A DNA stretch of 64,000 bases from Rhipidocladum racemiflorum (GCA_036346355.1 JAYEVF010000026.1:2418001-2482000); one strand, 5' to 3'. Positions 11,590-24,612 are shown, numbered from the stretch's first letter. A program made the numbers and translations. The notes: generated from the letters alone by a model not told the origin.

Positions 11590-14041
11590 CTCTCCTCTCA
11601 GGGAAACAAACACTGAGCTATCCAAAGGCTTGGTGAAAATGTCACCAATCGTGGTCACTCCACAAACTGGAGCACTATGTCACCCTTCTCCACATGGTCT
11701 CTAAGGAAGTGATAGCGAATGTCAATGTGCTTGGTCCGAGAGTGCTGCACTGTGTTCTTAGCAATGTGAATGGCAGACGTGTTATCATAGAAAAGTGGAA
11801 CACAATCTGCTACTAACCCAAAGTCCCACAAGGTCGATCTCATCCAGAGAACACAGCTACAAAGAATCGGTCAAAGAACATACTCGGCCTCACGGTGGAT
11901 CAGGCAACACCGGATCGCTTCCTAGACGACCAAGAGACAAGAGAAGTGCCAATGAATTGGCAAGTGCCAGAAGTGCTCTTCCTATCTATCCTATAGCCGG
12001 CGAAGTCTGCATCGGAGAAGGCTCTCAGAGATAGACAGGAGGAAGAAGAGTACCAGATACCATAGTCAATGGTAGCTCGAAGGTACCTGAAGATGCGCTT
12101 CACCGCCCGACGGTGAGAGACGCGGAGAAGATCAAACTGAGCACAAAGACATACAGAAATGTATGTCAGTCTCGAGGCGTTGAGATACAAAAGGGAGCCG
12201 ATCATGCTCCGGAACTCCTTCGATCAATCGCTCACCATCCTCGCTGTGCTCGAGGACAGCAATGAGTGGCCATAGGAGTCATAATCGGCTTTCCATCGCA
12301 CATGTCAAAGCGCTTCAGAGGTCTCGAGTGTACTTGCCTTGATGCAAGAATGTACCTCCCGAGTGTGCTTAATCTGAAGCCAAGGAAGTAGCTCAACTCG
12401 CCCATCATGCTCATCTCGAACTCGCACTCATCACATCCGAGAACCGAGTAACGAGCGAATGCGAGGAACCACCAAAATGATGTCATCGACATAGATTTGG
12501 ACTAAGAGAAAATCCGAATCGAATGTCCGACATGTAGTCTTGTCCACTTGACCCATATGAAAACCATGACTCAAGAGGTAGGACTTAAGCCTCTCATACC
12601 AAGCTCGTGGAGCTTGCTTAAGTCCATACAAAGCTTTGGAAAGCTTGAAGACATGGTTTGGGTACTTGGGGTTCTCAAATCACTGAGGTTGTCTCGACAT
12701 ACACCTCTTCCTCAATGAAGCCATTGAGGAATGCACTCTTGACATCCATTTGAAAAAGCTTGAAGCCCTTGGATGCCGCGAATGCGAGCAGATCCGGATG
12801 GCCTCGAGTCTAGCTACAGGGCAAAAGTCTCCTCAAGTCGAGACCCTCGACCGAGAGAAACCCCGAGCGACTAACCTAGCCTTGTTTCGAACTACAACCC
12901 CATCCTCACTCTGCTTGTTTTTGAACACTCCATTTTGTCCCAATGATATTGTGACCGTAAGGGGGCTCGACAAGCTTCCAAACTTTGTTCCTCTCGAAAG
13001 TTTTCAAGTTCCTCATGCATAGCATTAATCCAAGATTCATCGATAATGCATGAGAAACATCCTTCGGCTCAAAAGAGGCAACAAAGGCAGAGTGAAGGCA
13101 GAAAGTGGACAGACTGACTTAGAGCGAGTGACTCGCTCAAACAGATCTCCAATGATCTGGTCGGTGGATGAGCCTCGCTTGAATGTGGCGGGAGGTCCGA
13201 AGCGAAGTGACCTCTACTCCTCGTGGGAGAAGTAGGAACAGAGCCACTAGGCTGGCCAAGAGTCTCGACGGTAAGGGCTGATCTCCCTGAGGTGCGAGAT
13301 ATGGAAATGGGAGGCACCTCGGGAGGCGTGAATGGTATTTGGATCAGGCAAGGCGCCTTCATCTCCGTCATCAACTTCCTCTGAGAAGATAGATCGGGAA
13401 AGAGGAGAAGAGCCTGAAATGTCTGGTCTAGCACCGGGCTAGCCTCATCAAAAGTCACCTCGCAGGTCTCTATGATCCTACCCAAATCTACACCCAAATC
13501 CTATAGCTACGGGGCGTAAGTCGAGTAACCGAAAGATCCCATCGTGAACGTGACTCGAACTTATCTAGGTTCCCAGACATCAAGAAGAAGCACTTGAAAC
13601 CAAAAACACGAAAATGAGATACACTAGGCTTTCGCCCATATCTCAACTCATAAGAAGTGCAATGCAAGTGTGCCCTAAGAAAAACTCTGTTGGCAACATG
13701 GCATGCCGTAGCTACTGACCTCACCAAAACTTCCTAGGAGTATTGTACTCATCTAGCATCGTCCCGGCCATCTCAACCAGTGGTCCTCGTTCTTCCTTTC
13801 CACTACGCCATTTTGCCGAGGGACGTATGGAGAGGAGAACTGATGCTCTAAGCCTAACTCCTCACAGTCGCTAAAGTAGGAGTTCTTGAACTCCGTGCCA
13901 TTGTCACTGCGGATCGCTCGTAAGGCACCTGGGAGCTCAACAGACAACCTACGGACCAAACCCCTGAAGTGTGAAAAACACTCATCCTTCGAGGCCATGA
14001 AAAACACCCAAGAGTACCTCGAAAAATCATCGACAATGACA
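11590..14041 (-). pseudogene. Copia Pol, second part: integrase core, reverse transcriptase, RNase H (frameshifted)
   Basis: From right to left on the minus strand: the integrase core with DDFSRYSWVFF, RSDNGTEFKN and QNGVVERKN (the D, D and E of the active site, 14035-13760); the integrase C-terminal part (13727-13440); the reverse transcriptase with MYGLKQAPRAWYERLKSYLL and the active-site motif YVDDII (12631-12480); and the RNase H domain with SDADFAG and KSTSGTCQF (12205-11900). The end block is YDNTSAIHIAKN (11843-11655). These enzymes copy and insert the element. Multiple frameshifts separate the blocks, so the copy cannot make a full Pol. The piece joins the 18563-19215 segment across the inserted LTR. 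Confidence 0.82.
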
Positions 14042-14046
14042 AGAAT

Positions 14047-17000
14047 TGTGAGCACCCCCTCTTCCTATACCGTCATCAGACGCCGCCCATCAGAGCGTAT
14101 AGCACCGTGATAGCAACAGGAAGCCTCGACATCCAGAAAATCCGAATCTAAAAATTCGATCGACGGATCGAACACTTAGCTTTCGACCGGTGCTCAGACG
14201 CATCCGACATCGATCCCTGGATCAAGAGCTCAAGATCGCTGCACTCCACAACCCGAGTATCAATGCACTAAAAGATAAACTAATTTAATTTACATAACTA
14301 GGTGTAAATCTTGTACAAGTGTATTACGTAATCCAAAAGAAGTACAATGACAATGAAACAAAAGAAAGACAACCAACAAGAATGGCCCGACCACCCCACA
14401 AAGCTACCGACCGGAGGGAGGGACTACGGCCGCAACACTCGCAGTAAAAGGGGCTCGCCATCATCCGACATCATCATTACCTTCCTCTGTGGAAAAAGGG
14501 TTAGCGACAGCGGTGAGTACACGTATGTACTCGCAAGACTTTAGTGTATGCAATTATAATTAATATGCAGCCGATACGATTGAAATGGCTACTACACTAA
14601 GTCTATTGCTAAAAGGTGATTTGAAGCGCTTCATCGAAATGTAATACATAATTTGAAAGACAAATGTTTGAATAAAACATATTTACAAAGATAAATAACA
14701 ACTGAGCTCCACAGCTGCCACCATCCATGGTCGCAGCTGGATACGAATCGACATCCATACATATTCATAAATCCTCCAAGTATCATATCCACATATCCAC
14801 AAATCCATCAAGTACCGTATTCAACCACATACTTTATATCGACTCCGAGATAATTTTTCATTTTCAAAACCAAACCAAATTTCTATACTTGATATGATTA
14901 AAGAAGATTTGCTCATAACCGTGAGCACGGCTAATCGATTAGAATTATTTGATACTCTGCAGAGTTTGCGCACTTTACCCAAACACAACTCGCACTTGCA
15001 TCCCTGTCATCCAGGGTACACGCGATACACGAGGTATCCGATATACAAGAATGATCTATTCTTTCCCATCGTTGAGGCTATAGCCACACCCCAGCACCGG
15101 CGACGATAAACCCACTACTATGGCGATAAGAGGCCAACCACCACTCAAAGTGCCACGGAATATCCATCGTGACGACGGCGAGTTTTTGCCGCGGCATTAT
15201 CCCATAGCAAGGCGTACACCGTTGTATCAATCAAACATGAATCGGAGCGATTCCTCGCTGCATAAGTACAAGCGCACTCACGAAGGTGCATACACGGGTC
15301 GTGAGGACACACACACCGCGCCGATCGCTCAACACGGGGAAAAGGTCCACACTTCGCCTACCAACAGGCATGGCTATCCCCTCACACTTCGTACTAAAAC
15401 AGGCTGCCCCATCCCAAAGCATTGCGGTTGCACGGTGTTCATTCAAAAACCGTCACAAGTTCGGTCCTTATATTTTTACCTAATGACTCAAGCGGGGAAC
15501 TCCACTTAACTCACCAACCAATCGCCACCATGTTTAACTAGCACATATTATACCTCCCGCCAAGTCTAATTACCAACTAGACACTGCACATTTTATCAAA
15601 TTACCTTTACAAGTCACATTTCCAAAACATTTCCAAAACCGTTTACAATTATCATAAGTTTTGAGCATTTGGTAAATGACTGACTTTGCTCATCTCTATT
15701 GCAGTGTCTAAGCATATGCATTTACTAAGTCGTTTATACCCAAGTGACATTTTATTAATTGTCCAACCCTACTAAGGCTATCAATGAACTCTGGGAATTT
15801 AATTGAGGAAAAACCACCAAATCGGGGTATATCTACCATTCCCACAAACTAGCACTTTACTGAATATAAACAATGCATATAGTTTGAGAAATCAAAGTAA
15901 ACATCGTGAAATATAGGTTTCAAGATGGTCAAAGGAGGTGCTTGCCTTGTTGTTGCACTTCGGTGATGTCCGGGATGATGTTCTGTCGTTCGAGGCGGCC
16001 CGACTCGCTAGCCTCTAATCGGTCAAAGCAACAAAAACGACAAAAAGAATTACAACTTAGCAAAAGAAAGATTTAAATGCACAAATGCCAACTAAACATC
16101 AAATAAGACCCACTTAAATATTTAAAGGAGAAAGAAATGAAGAAAACGAAGAAAATGTGAAACTATGACCTCTTATGTCCATTTCGGCCGAACAAGTGCC
16201 AAAATGGATTAAAACGTGCAAAATGAAGTAAAACCCAACTAAACTTAGTGAAATACCTAAAAATAGGTATAACATACCTAATGGGACTTATTGGAACTTG
16301 TTTGAAGTTGAAATGATCAACCGAGCTAAAACGATTTAAAACGGCGTATTCTTGACCTACGTGAATAAAAATACGCAAATTGACGACAAAGGCAATTAAA
16401 TTTGCATGTGGAGCCTCAATATGGCCTCAGGTACATAACTAGGTGCTAAAACGCCGAAAGATCGAAGAAAAACCTTTCGCCCTAAAAGCGACAAATTTGC
16501 CGAAACGGTAAAACGATCGCTTTGTCGGAAATCCGTTAAACGCCAATTTTGCGGATTTTTGCGCAAAACAGGTTTCCGACAACGCAACAAGCTAAAGTAA
16601 GATATTTAGGACTTAGTTGGATCGGTTGCAAAGCAATTCCTAATGAAATTGACCAAAATTGAATCAAAATGAAAACCGCGGAGTAATTTCCGACAAAACC
16701 GTTTTGAGTCCGTATTGAGTCCAAACGCGATCGAATCCGTGTGTGGGTTCCCGATACGGGTTCGAACACTCAACACCTAACTAAAACGCTCGGTAGATTA
16801 GCAATTTGCATCGACCGCAAAAGCGGCCAAAAGCGATCAAAACGACTGCTAATCGACCAAAAGCGATCAAAACCGCCAAAAGGTCGCTTTTGATCAAGAA
16901 TGTCGTGAAACTTCGTTCTGGACCCGCAGCTAGACACTTGGAGGTAATAATGACTTATCGGAGCCAATCACCGCCAAAATTGACTTAACCTACTCGGACT

Positions 17001-18557
17001 TTTGATCAAACGTCCGCGTAACTCCGGTATTTACCCGAAGTACGACAAAAGTCCGGAAAAGGGCCAAAATGGGATCTAAAGCACACGTGAAGCATGCTTT
17101 CAACCTTAGGGACCTTAAACGAGGCGAATCAAGCGAAAAGCCAAGAACGGCTTTGGGCCCTCTAATTATTAAAATAAAATGCGAAGTGCTAAAATGCAAA
17201 TCTAGCATTTTTAGCCACTGTTTTAGCCTCTAAGAAGACTAATGGTGAAGTCGATTCGTGCTCCAGAGCTCTAGGATTTTATTCAACCAATTGAGACCTA
17301 GAGCAAAGCAAAGTATGCCGCAAAATGGTCAAAACTAAACTCCGTATTTTTTTATCGGGGTTTCTACTAGCTAGAAAGCTATAGGGGCTATCCATTCGGT
17401 CATCGGACCTCTAGGATTTTTCGCAAATAGAGTGACCTAGAGCTGACAACTTTGTGTAGGATGCGACAAATTGAATTACGACTCTTCCGATCGCGACTAC
17501 GGCTATCGAAGAGCTAATAGAATCGTCGATTCAAGCTACGGACTCCTAGTATTTTGTGAAAACACTTAACACCTAATTAAATAAAATAAAATCCGCTTTA
17601 TCGTAATTGAATTCGATTCTTCCGATAGCGGCTCTAGCTACCGTAAGTGCCCACAAAAATTACTATCCATGCTTTGCTCCACTAGAACTCCGACAAATCG
17701 AAAACCTAGCATTAGGTTGCTAGATTTCGAAGGTGGTCAAATGCTAGGTCGATAGTAGAGTTAAATGGACCTAACGATGACCTGAGTCTTGTTTCTGAAG
17801 CACAATTGCCATGCGATGTTCCTAGCACATGGTACCTAGACATGGCCTAGGCTAGGGTTTGGGAAAACTTGATGAAATGCGAAGCTACAGGAGAAAAGAG
17901 TCGTAGCTACGGCAAGAGGATCGACCCGGGAGTCAAGAAATCAGGTCAGATCGCAAAAGCACCACGGGAACTCCAAGAGACATCGATGAATCTCGATGGA
18001 ATACTCACTTGAAGGGGTTGAGAAGATGGGGAACGCGATGAGGACGCCAAATCCAGCCTCCGATTCGATTTTCGTCGGTTGAATCGCCCGGAATCCGCGG
18101 ATTTGGGTGGCCTTCTTCTTCTCTTTCTCCTTCTCCTTGCTCAAGACGTGTGGGAGGAGGTGGGAAAATAAGGAAATGGCTGGTTGGAGGCTTGGAGTGG
18201 CTTAAAACACATGTGGGCACTATGCACTTATGGAGGGCATTTTGGTCCAATGCCAAAACTTGAAGATTCAAACATCTAAAGCTGATTTTGAATACTTCTA
18301 AGATATTTTGGATAGTTTTTGAGGACTTTTAGACATTTAATTTCCTAAATTTCCAATTTGTCCAAAAGGACAATTACGAACCGCAATTGAACTCGATTTG
18401 ATTTTGAGTGAGTTTAATTAAGTTAAAGGGTTCTTTTGGATCCCAGTCGAGTCTACTCAGCTCAAAATACAGAAACACACAAGAACAGTGTATTATTGAA
18501 TAGTGTTTGAGTACAAATGTACAGTGACTCGAGTATAGAAATACTCGGGATATTACA
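14047..18557 (-). mobile_element. Probable 4.5-kb solo LTR (gypsy-type) inside the copia integrase
   Basis: The insertion is flanked by an exact 5-bp target duplication, AGAAT (14042-14046 and 18558-18562). On the minus strand it begins TGTAATATCCCGAG and ends GTGCTCACA. No protein domain, primer-binding site or second repeat copy was seen inside. Landmarks occur once each, in the order seen in single gypsy LTRs: a block around 15940 resembling the LTR mid-part, then a GTGAGTACACGTATGTACTC block near 14510-14540 close to the end. The reading is therefore a single very long LTR left after LTR-LTR recombination. A non-autonomous element with very diverged LTRs is possible. Confidence 0.7.
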
Positions 18558-18562
18558 AGAAT

Positions 18563-19215
18563 ATACCACTTCCCACCTGCTGACTGCACTCGAGCTGGAC
18601 CAACAGTGTCCATGTGTCGTAGCTGTCCTGGTGCATCAGTCATCACTCGGGTGACTGGAGGATGGGAGGCAGCAACCATCTTGCCATGTCGGCAAGGAGA
18701 ACATACAACATCTTTGACCATCTTGAGTTTAGGCAGGCCACGAATGAGATCATGGCCGCTAACTCGAGTCAAATGATCAAAGCCAATGTGACCAAGTCTC
18801 CTATGCCAAAAGGAGAGATCACGGGACTCAGAAGCAATAAGGCAATGGAGAGAGTCTCTAGAGGAAAAAGAAAAATCAGCACGAAAGACTCTCCCAAAAC
18901 GAGAAATCCCGCAAACAAACTCCCGGAAGAATCGAGGATCCTACAAGAGCTCCTCTTAAAATTGACCTCGAAATCGTCATCAAGAAGCCGAGAGACTGAA
19001 AGCAAGTTGAAATGCAGCTTCATCGACTAAGGCAACGCCCTTAAGAATGAAATGATCGTTAATGCAGACGGTACCTTTAGCAATGACTCTACCCGACGCA
19101 GATCCCCAAAGGTGATTACCTCATCACCGGATCTCGGTCCAGGGAAGAAAACCAACGGAGTCTCCTGGTCATGTGGCGAACAAATTAAGTCTACGATCCA
19201 AACCTCCCTTCCCTC
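18563..19215 (-). pseudogene. Copia Pol, first part: protease remnant and integrase N-terminus
   Basis: The minus strand shows a retropepsin-like VWIVD block (19210-19160) whose expected catalytic DSG reads DLI, followed by the FGD and then HFNLLSVSRLLDDDFEV block (19023-18960). The GAG-pre-integrase/zinc-binding region with LIRGLPKL and CSPCRHGKMVAASHPPV (18745-18640) comes next, then the beginning of the integrase core (HMDTVGPARVQSAGGKWYIL). The sequence stops at the inserted LTR at 18562 and continues at 14041. Frameshifts and the lost protease triad make it non-functional. Confidence 0.75.
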
Positions 19216-19943
19216 GTCCTACGGACCTGAATCAAAGAGAGTGAAAGCGGATATCTCGGCACCAGGATAGATCGCTGCAGATCTAGGAACCCAATCGAGT
19301 CAATCGTGCGATGAGACTAAACAATAACGGAGTAGAAGAATGCAATCGGCACCTCTCGTGACTCGACTCTCACAAACTCAGACTCCGCTCGATGGGACGC
19401 CTGGGAGCAAGGTTGGTCCGCCGAGGTGCAAAGGCCGGACCATCCAGTCTTGCTGCCTGCATCTCTCGCGGGAAAGCAAACTCACGCCGCCGATATCTAC
19501 CTCGATGGGAAAAACGAGGAATATCAAGAGGACGGCGGAAAGATCGACTTCAGACAGCTTTGGGGCGAAACCGAGTAGAAGCACGGAAACCAAGCCCCAT
19601 GCGCTGTCCAAAACAGGAGACTCTCTAGCTTGTTTATCCTGTCTAGAAGTCGTGTGTGCCTTAGGCGCACTCGAGTCCGAGGATGACCCTGAATACCCCT
19701 AAGAGCATGGACACGCTCACGCCGAAATCTTGGCGCTGTCAAGCAATCAGCTATATGTCCATCCTTCCGATGAAGGTGCATGTATACTTCGCCTTGGGGT
19801 GAAGCGGCATGAGAAGCACCCTTCTCGCCGACGTCCGTGGACAATCCTCGCTGATCTAAACAAAGTGGTGCTCACCGTGGAGCCACCACTATCTCTCCGC
19901 TCTTGGATGCACGCACCACATTGGGCGGATTCTCCAGTTTATG
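19216..19943 (-). pseudogene. Decayed gag-protease linker of the copia element
   Basis: This is minus-strand sequence between the gag coiled coil and the protease. A degenerate second zinc-knuckle-like stretch (HLHRKDGHIADC, near 19780) is visible, but the frame is broken several times. No other domain was recognised. Confidence 0.45.
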
Positions 19944-22020
19944 CTACAAGGAAACAAACCCTAGACCTTGATTGAATCTTCTAATCTTGGACTGATCTAG
20001 GATAAGATTGAGCTTCTTCTTACCTCCAACAAACTTCTCGAGAGTGCTCATAAGGTACTGACACTCTCGAAAAAGTGAGGCACAAGAAGAGCAAGGGGAA
20101 GGAGTAGCAGGGGAAGAGCCAGATGGAGAAGAGCGAACTAAACGATCAAATCTCTCCCTATAAAGAGCAGCCTCAATCTTGAGGGACTCGCAAGAAACAC
20201 AAGGAGAGTCTCTAATCCTACCCACCTGGGCTTTGAGCTTCTTCCTAAGCTCTACATGAATTTGATTCATGTCCTCTGCTACCCCAACACACAGCATGCA
20301 ACCATTTTGTGACTTAGCTAGTAGATCCTTAGCATATTTTGAGTTTTCAAGCACCAAGTCATCATAAGCATTTTTAGTTGCATACAGCCCTCACATGAGC
20401 TGATTGGGTCCTTAGAAGCATGCTTTTCAAGTTCATCATTTCTAGCAGATAGCTTCCTAAGGTGACAACTCATGGCATCAATTTCAGCGAGAAGCTTAGG
20501 GCAATTAGCACATGAAGCATTTGTGTGAGTGTGAAGAAAACTAGCATCAACAGAATAGAATCTCATCGACATGTGCTAGCATCCTTCGACCTAAGTGACT
20601 CAAGATCGAAAGCACACTATCATGTAGAGTCCTTAGGTTCTCCAACTCCACAAGCAAAGCATCACACAAAGTACAAATATCAGAGTCTCGGGAGGAACAA
20701 GATCTAAGTGAAGCTAACTCCTGAGATAAGGTACCTACTTCCTTCTCTAGATCCAAACACTTAGCTCTAGATTTGGAATGAAATTTTCCTAGTTTGATAA
20801 AAGCATCATGGAGCTGGTCATAAGAAGGTACCTCCTCCGTGTCACTGTACAGCTCGGTGTCGGGTACTTCCATGGCATTGGAGGCCATGAAGCACATGCC
20901 GGAGAAGTCATCGCCACCCTTCACCTTCTCTTGCGGTTCATCCTCGTCCTCGTCGCTCCATGTCTCCGTGTCGGAGAGGTCAAGGTCGTCGAGCGCGGTG
21001 AGGACGCGGTGAAAGAGCTTCTTGCCCTTGGCGAACTTGCGGTGTTTCTTCTCTTGCGCCGGCTAGCGAGCTGGAGGCTTCTTGTTGCGGTACTTGTTGA
21101 TGTAGTCGTTCTTGCCCGCACTGCCTTGTTCATTATTGCCCTTCTCCAGCTTGGGGCAGTTTGCCCGAATGTGGTTGGGGCCACCACACTCAAAGCAAGT
21201 GAACTTGCCACTCCTCTTCCTATCTCTCACCCTCTTGTAAATGTTTGAAAATTTTCGAGCGACAAGAGCAAGCTCGTCTTCTGGAAATTGTTCCAGAACG
21301 TCATCGCCACGCCGCAAAGAGCGGGAGAGAAAACCAGAAGAGAAGTCAAGAGGGGTCCAGAAGAGGAAGACCCAGTGGGATCGGTAACCAATGCCATCGT
21401 TTGGGACTTCGTCCTGCGAGTGACGATGTCGAGCTCATGAGTCTTGAGGCGGGAATACAACCCGTCAAGAGTCAAGGTCGACAAGTCCGTATGGTCCGTG
21501 ATGGTGGTTACCTTCATCTCCCAAATCCTCAGATCGAGTGCTCGAAGAAAATGCCTCGCATTCTCCGAATCAGTGTATGAACAATCCATCGACCGAAGAT
21601 TGCCGAGAATCTTTGCAAAACGAGCAAAGCACTCATCAAGGCTCTCACCGTCTGCTGCTCAAACTTGTTGTAGTCACGCTTAAATTGATCCTGTCTCACG
21701 GACTTGATCTGAGTGGTGCCCTCATGGTAAGCATTGAGGGTCACCCAGATCTCGTGAGCCGATCGTAGGTGAGAGACGCGATCATACTCACTGCGGCTAA
21801 GTCCTCGTATGAGGAGGTTCTTGGCCTTAGCGTTTGCCTCAACGTCAGCCATGTTTGCGGCGTTGACGTTCTCATCGGCCGGAACCTCATACGGGTGCTT
21901 CACCTTCTGCCATAAAGAAAAGCCCTGGGCAGTGATGTATGTCTCCATCCGAACCTTCCAGAACGGATAATCAACTCCAGCAAAAATTGGAGGCTTAGTT
22001 GAGTACTTGTCCGTCGCCAT
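19944..22020 (-). pseudogene. Copia Gag with zinc knuckle and long coiled coil (frameshifted)
   Basis: Translation starts at the ATG at 22020, 55 bases inside the LTR, with MATDKYSTKPPIFAGVDYPF. This is the usual copia gag start, followed by the VRMETYITAQGFSLWQKV block. The CCHC knuckle CFECGGPNHIRANC (near 21200) fits C-X2-C-X4-H-X4-C. Downstream (20924-19944) is an acidic, then heptad-rich region with repeated cysteine pairs (CANCPKLL, CEGCMQL, CVSCESL), typical of SIRE-like gags. Gag forms the cytoplasmic particle. Breaks near 21655, 21300, 21060 and 20400 change frame, so no complete protein is encoded. Confidence 0.8.
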
Positions 22021-22061
22021 GGCTCTTGAGACCGGTCAAGATCTATGAAAGAGCAAAACCG

Positions 22062-22073
22062 GCTCTGATACCA
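22062..22073 (-). other. Primer-binding site (tRNA-iMet) of the copia element
   Basis: The minus strand reads TGGTATCAGAGC two bases inside the 5' LTR. This is the standard complement of plant initiator methionine tRNA and fixes the LTR edge at 22076. Confidence 0.85.
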
Positions 22074-22075
22074 AT

Positions 22076-24556
22076 TGAAAGACCGAGATGGCGATCAGAG
22101 GGGGGGTGAATGATCCCAAATAAAAATATCCCCTACTCAACGTACTCCAAACAATCCCGCAAAGAAAACCGATGCTCCTTAAAATCGCGAAACCGCATAA
22201 AAATCGAACGACTTGACAACTATATGTATCCCTAGCTTACATGGATGGGAACCATGAATCATATGAGGGATATTTTTAAATCACAAATTCTGGTTGTCAA
22301 GTGTCCAAAGCAAAGAGGAATCAATTCAAATACTTCTTTTCTAAAAGAGATCAAGCCAAAACACAAAAGCCTCTTTTAGAAAAGCAAAAGCAGATTTTCA
22401 GGAATTGTCCTCAATTAGAGCAGGTGGATGGTGAACTTCTGTTGCTCCAAAAAATTTGGGAATTTTTCAGCCTGTGAACTGTTGAGTCGTGAAGCACTCC
22501 ACCAAAAATCACCACCAAAATCCTTCTACAAAAATCAGGAAAAATCAAGAACTACGAACAGTCAGGATTTTCAATCAGGAAATTTGGGGCTCGGTTTTCA
22601 CCTCACAGCTCCCAAATGGTGCATCCAGTGGACTCCAAAATTTTTCCACAGATGGGTATATGAGTCAAGAACCTTCTCCAACAAGAATCAATCAAGAAAG
22701 ATTTTTCTATATTTTCCTAAAAATCAAAGACTGACTGCTGCGCGAAGAACAAGTTCAGGACAGATTTGCAATCTTGATAGAAACTTGATCTCTAGTCTAT
22801 CCTAGGGTGCAAGAAAGATGTAAAACCAAATAAGCACCCTCAAGACCTCCTTGATCAACATCATTTAGAAGGAGAGGAGCAAATCCAAATTGCGAGAAAG
22901 TAAATTGCGAGAATTTACATGCGGGAAAGTAAATGCTGAATTTAAATTGCGTAAAGTAAAGACATAATGTAAATGCGGAATTTAAATTCACAAAAATGTA
23001 AAGAAAATCTTTGTATTTTCTGGTTGGAAGGTTTACAAAGCCTCACTTCATGTGGGCAAAGCTCAAAGGAGCAACTCAAACCTTCAAATGAGGGAGGACA
23101 CCCCTCCCCCTCTATTTATACTACTCTAGGGCCACCTACCACCCTTGGATGAGTCCCAAACCCTAGGGCACTCCACCAAGGGCTAGGATTAACCCTCTCA
23201 TTTCAACCCACACATGGGCTTTACATGGGCCACATTGGCCATACATGGGTTTTAAACAAAACCCGATCAACCCGATGCAACGGGCCTTCATCCGCGGACT
23301 TGACCGCTCGGTTTCCTCCTCTTCGAGCCTCCAACCCGAACCGGAAACCTTGAGCCACCTCAAGTCCATTTCCATGACGTCCAAGTGAACCTGGTTTGAG
23401 CCCAACCATCTCGTCGGCATCCTCGACCGCTCTGGACCTCGGTTCTCCCAACCTAGTCCCGGTACTCACCAACGACCATAGCTGCCTCAGGAACCTGTAC
23501 CACAAGGAACAAACCATTTTGCACATACCACAATGCACATACCTTTTCTTCCTGCATGTTAGTCCACAATTATCATTAATTGAAACATGCAATACCGAGT
23601 CAAATCAAACTCAAGCCTGAGCACACCTTGCTCAAAAAAAAATCAAATACTCATCACAAACATGGATGGACCTCCACATGGTCCTTCAATCTCCCCCTTG
23701 ATGAGTATATTGACAAACCACACAAAAGGCATAAATTTGAGTTTGTAAACAAAGGAAGAAAAGCAATTTGATTGCAAAAAAAATCATATTTGGTCCAATA
23801 AAAAGAGAAAGAAAGCTCATGACCAAAAAGATGAGAAGATTTTTAGAGCTCAACACTTGAAAGGACAATTTTTCAACAAGAGCTCCAAAAACCAAGAAAT
23901 CTCTCAAAAAAAAACTCAATATTACTCATGATCCAAATGCAAGGACAATTGTTCATCATGATCATGAGAAAGCATTTTTTTTTAATTCTCTAAGATGTCT
24001 TTTCTACGTTTTCTCCCCCTTTTGGCAATATAGGCATCAAGAGAACAATTTTTGCATGATATGCAACCTAGAAGAGCTTTGAGGATTATGCAAGTGACCA
24101 TTTAGACAAAGTATGACCCCAATCTACTCAAGTTCAAATTATGTCATCCTAAGTCATATCCAATGGCATATTTCAATTTTTTTGCTAACTAGCTCAAAAG
24201 AAGTTATAATACTTTGGTATGATTTCAACAATAGCAACACTTAGCATAACTTCAATACTAGAAGCAAACCAACCAAACGAGCAAATGGATATACTAGAGT
24301 TCAACCTAGTCAACACTTTGGGAAACTACAAGTCCATAAGAGAAGCCTCATGCTCAATCATCTCTTTAAATGCAAATTTTTAGATTAAAGCTCATAAAGC
24401 GGTATGAGAGAGTTAGGCTTAGTGAAGCACATCCTCGACTAGGAGCCATCGACAAAGGCCTCCTAAGCTTCACTCTCCTCCACAAATCTTTCAGGGTTTA
24501 GAGAGTTTATCCTAGAGAAACACAACCTCGACTAGGAGCCATCGACATAGGTCTCC
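22076..24556 (-). repeat. 5' LTR of the copia element, truncated
   Basis: Nearly identical to 8022-10501, with a few substitutions and homopolymer differences. It stops abruptly at GGTCTCC (24556), where the partner LTR continues for another 554 bases. The next base begins the start of the host gypsy LTR, so the promoter-containing outer end of this LTR is gone. Confidence 0.85.
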
Positions 24557-24612
24557 GATTTCATATTTTATAATGTTTCGACCTTCCGTAGTGTCACATT
24601 CTTCCCCCTTCA
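24557..24612 (-). repeat. Start of the gypsy 3' LTR and its polypurine tract
   Basis: The minus strand reads GTTGAAGGGGGAAGAA then TGTGACACTACGG. This matches the arrangement at 44822-44850 of the 38-47 kb element (GTTGAAGGGGGGAAGAA then TGTGACACCTCGG). It is therefore the first ~42 bases of the same LTR whose end is at 6344. About 0.5 kb of this LTR is missing at the copia junction, judging by the 2.2-kb length of the related LTRs. Confidence 0.8.

Larger units (their letters stand above)
8022..24556 (-). mobile_element. Ty1/copia element, SIRE/Maximus-like, inserted in a gypsy LTR
   Basis: Two long, nearly identical repeats (8022-10501 and 22076-24556) bound a minus-strand gag-pol in copia order: gag with zinc knuckle, protease remnant, integrase, reverse transcriptase, RNase H. 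The primer-binding site matches initiator tRNA-Met. The long coiled-coil gag and very long LTRs suggest the SIRE/Maximus group. Coding regions contain many frameshifts, and the integrase is split by another element at 14047-18557. The right LTR lacks the last 554 bases of its partner and joins directly to gypsy LTR sequence, so a deletion removed that end and its target duplication. Confidence 0.88.
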
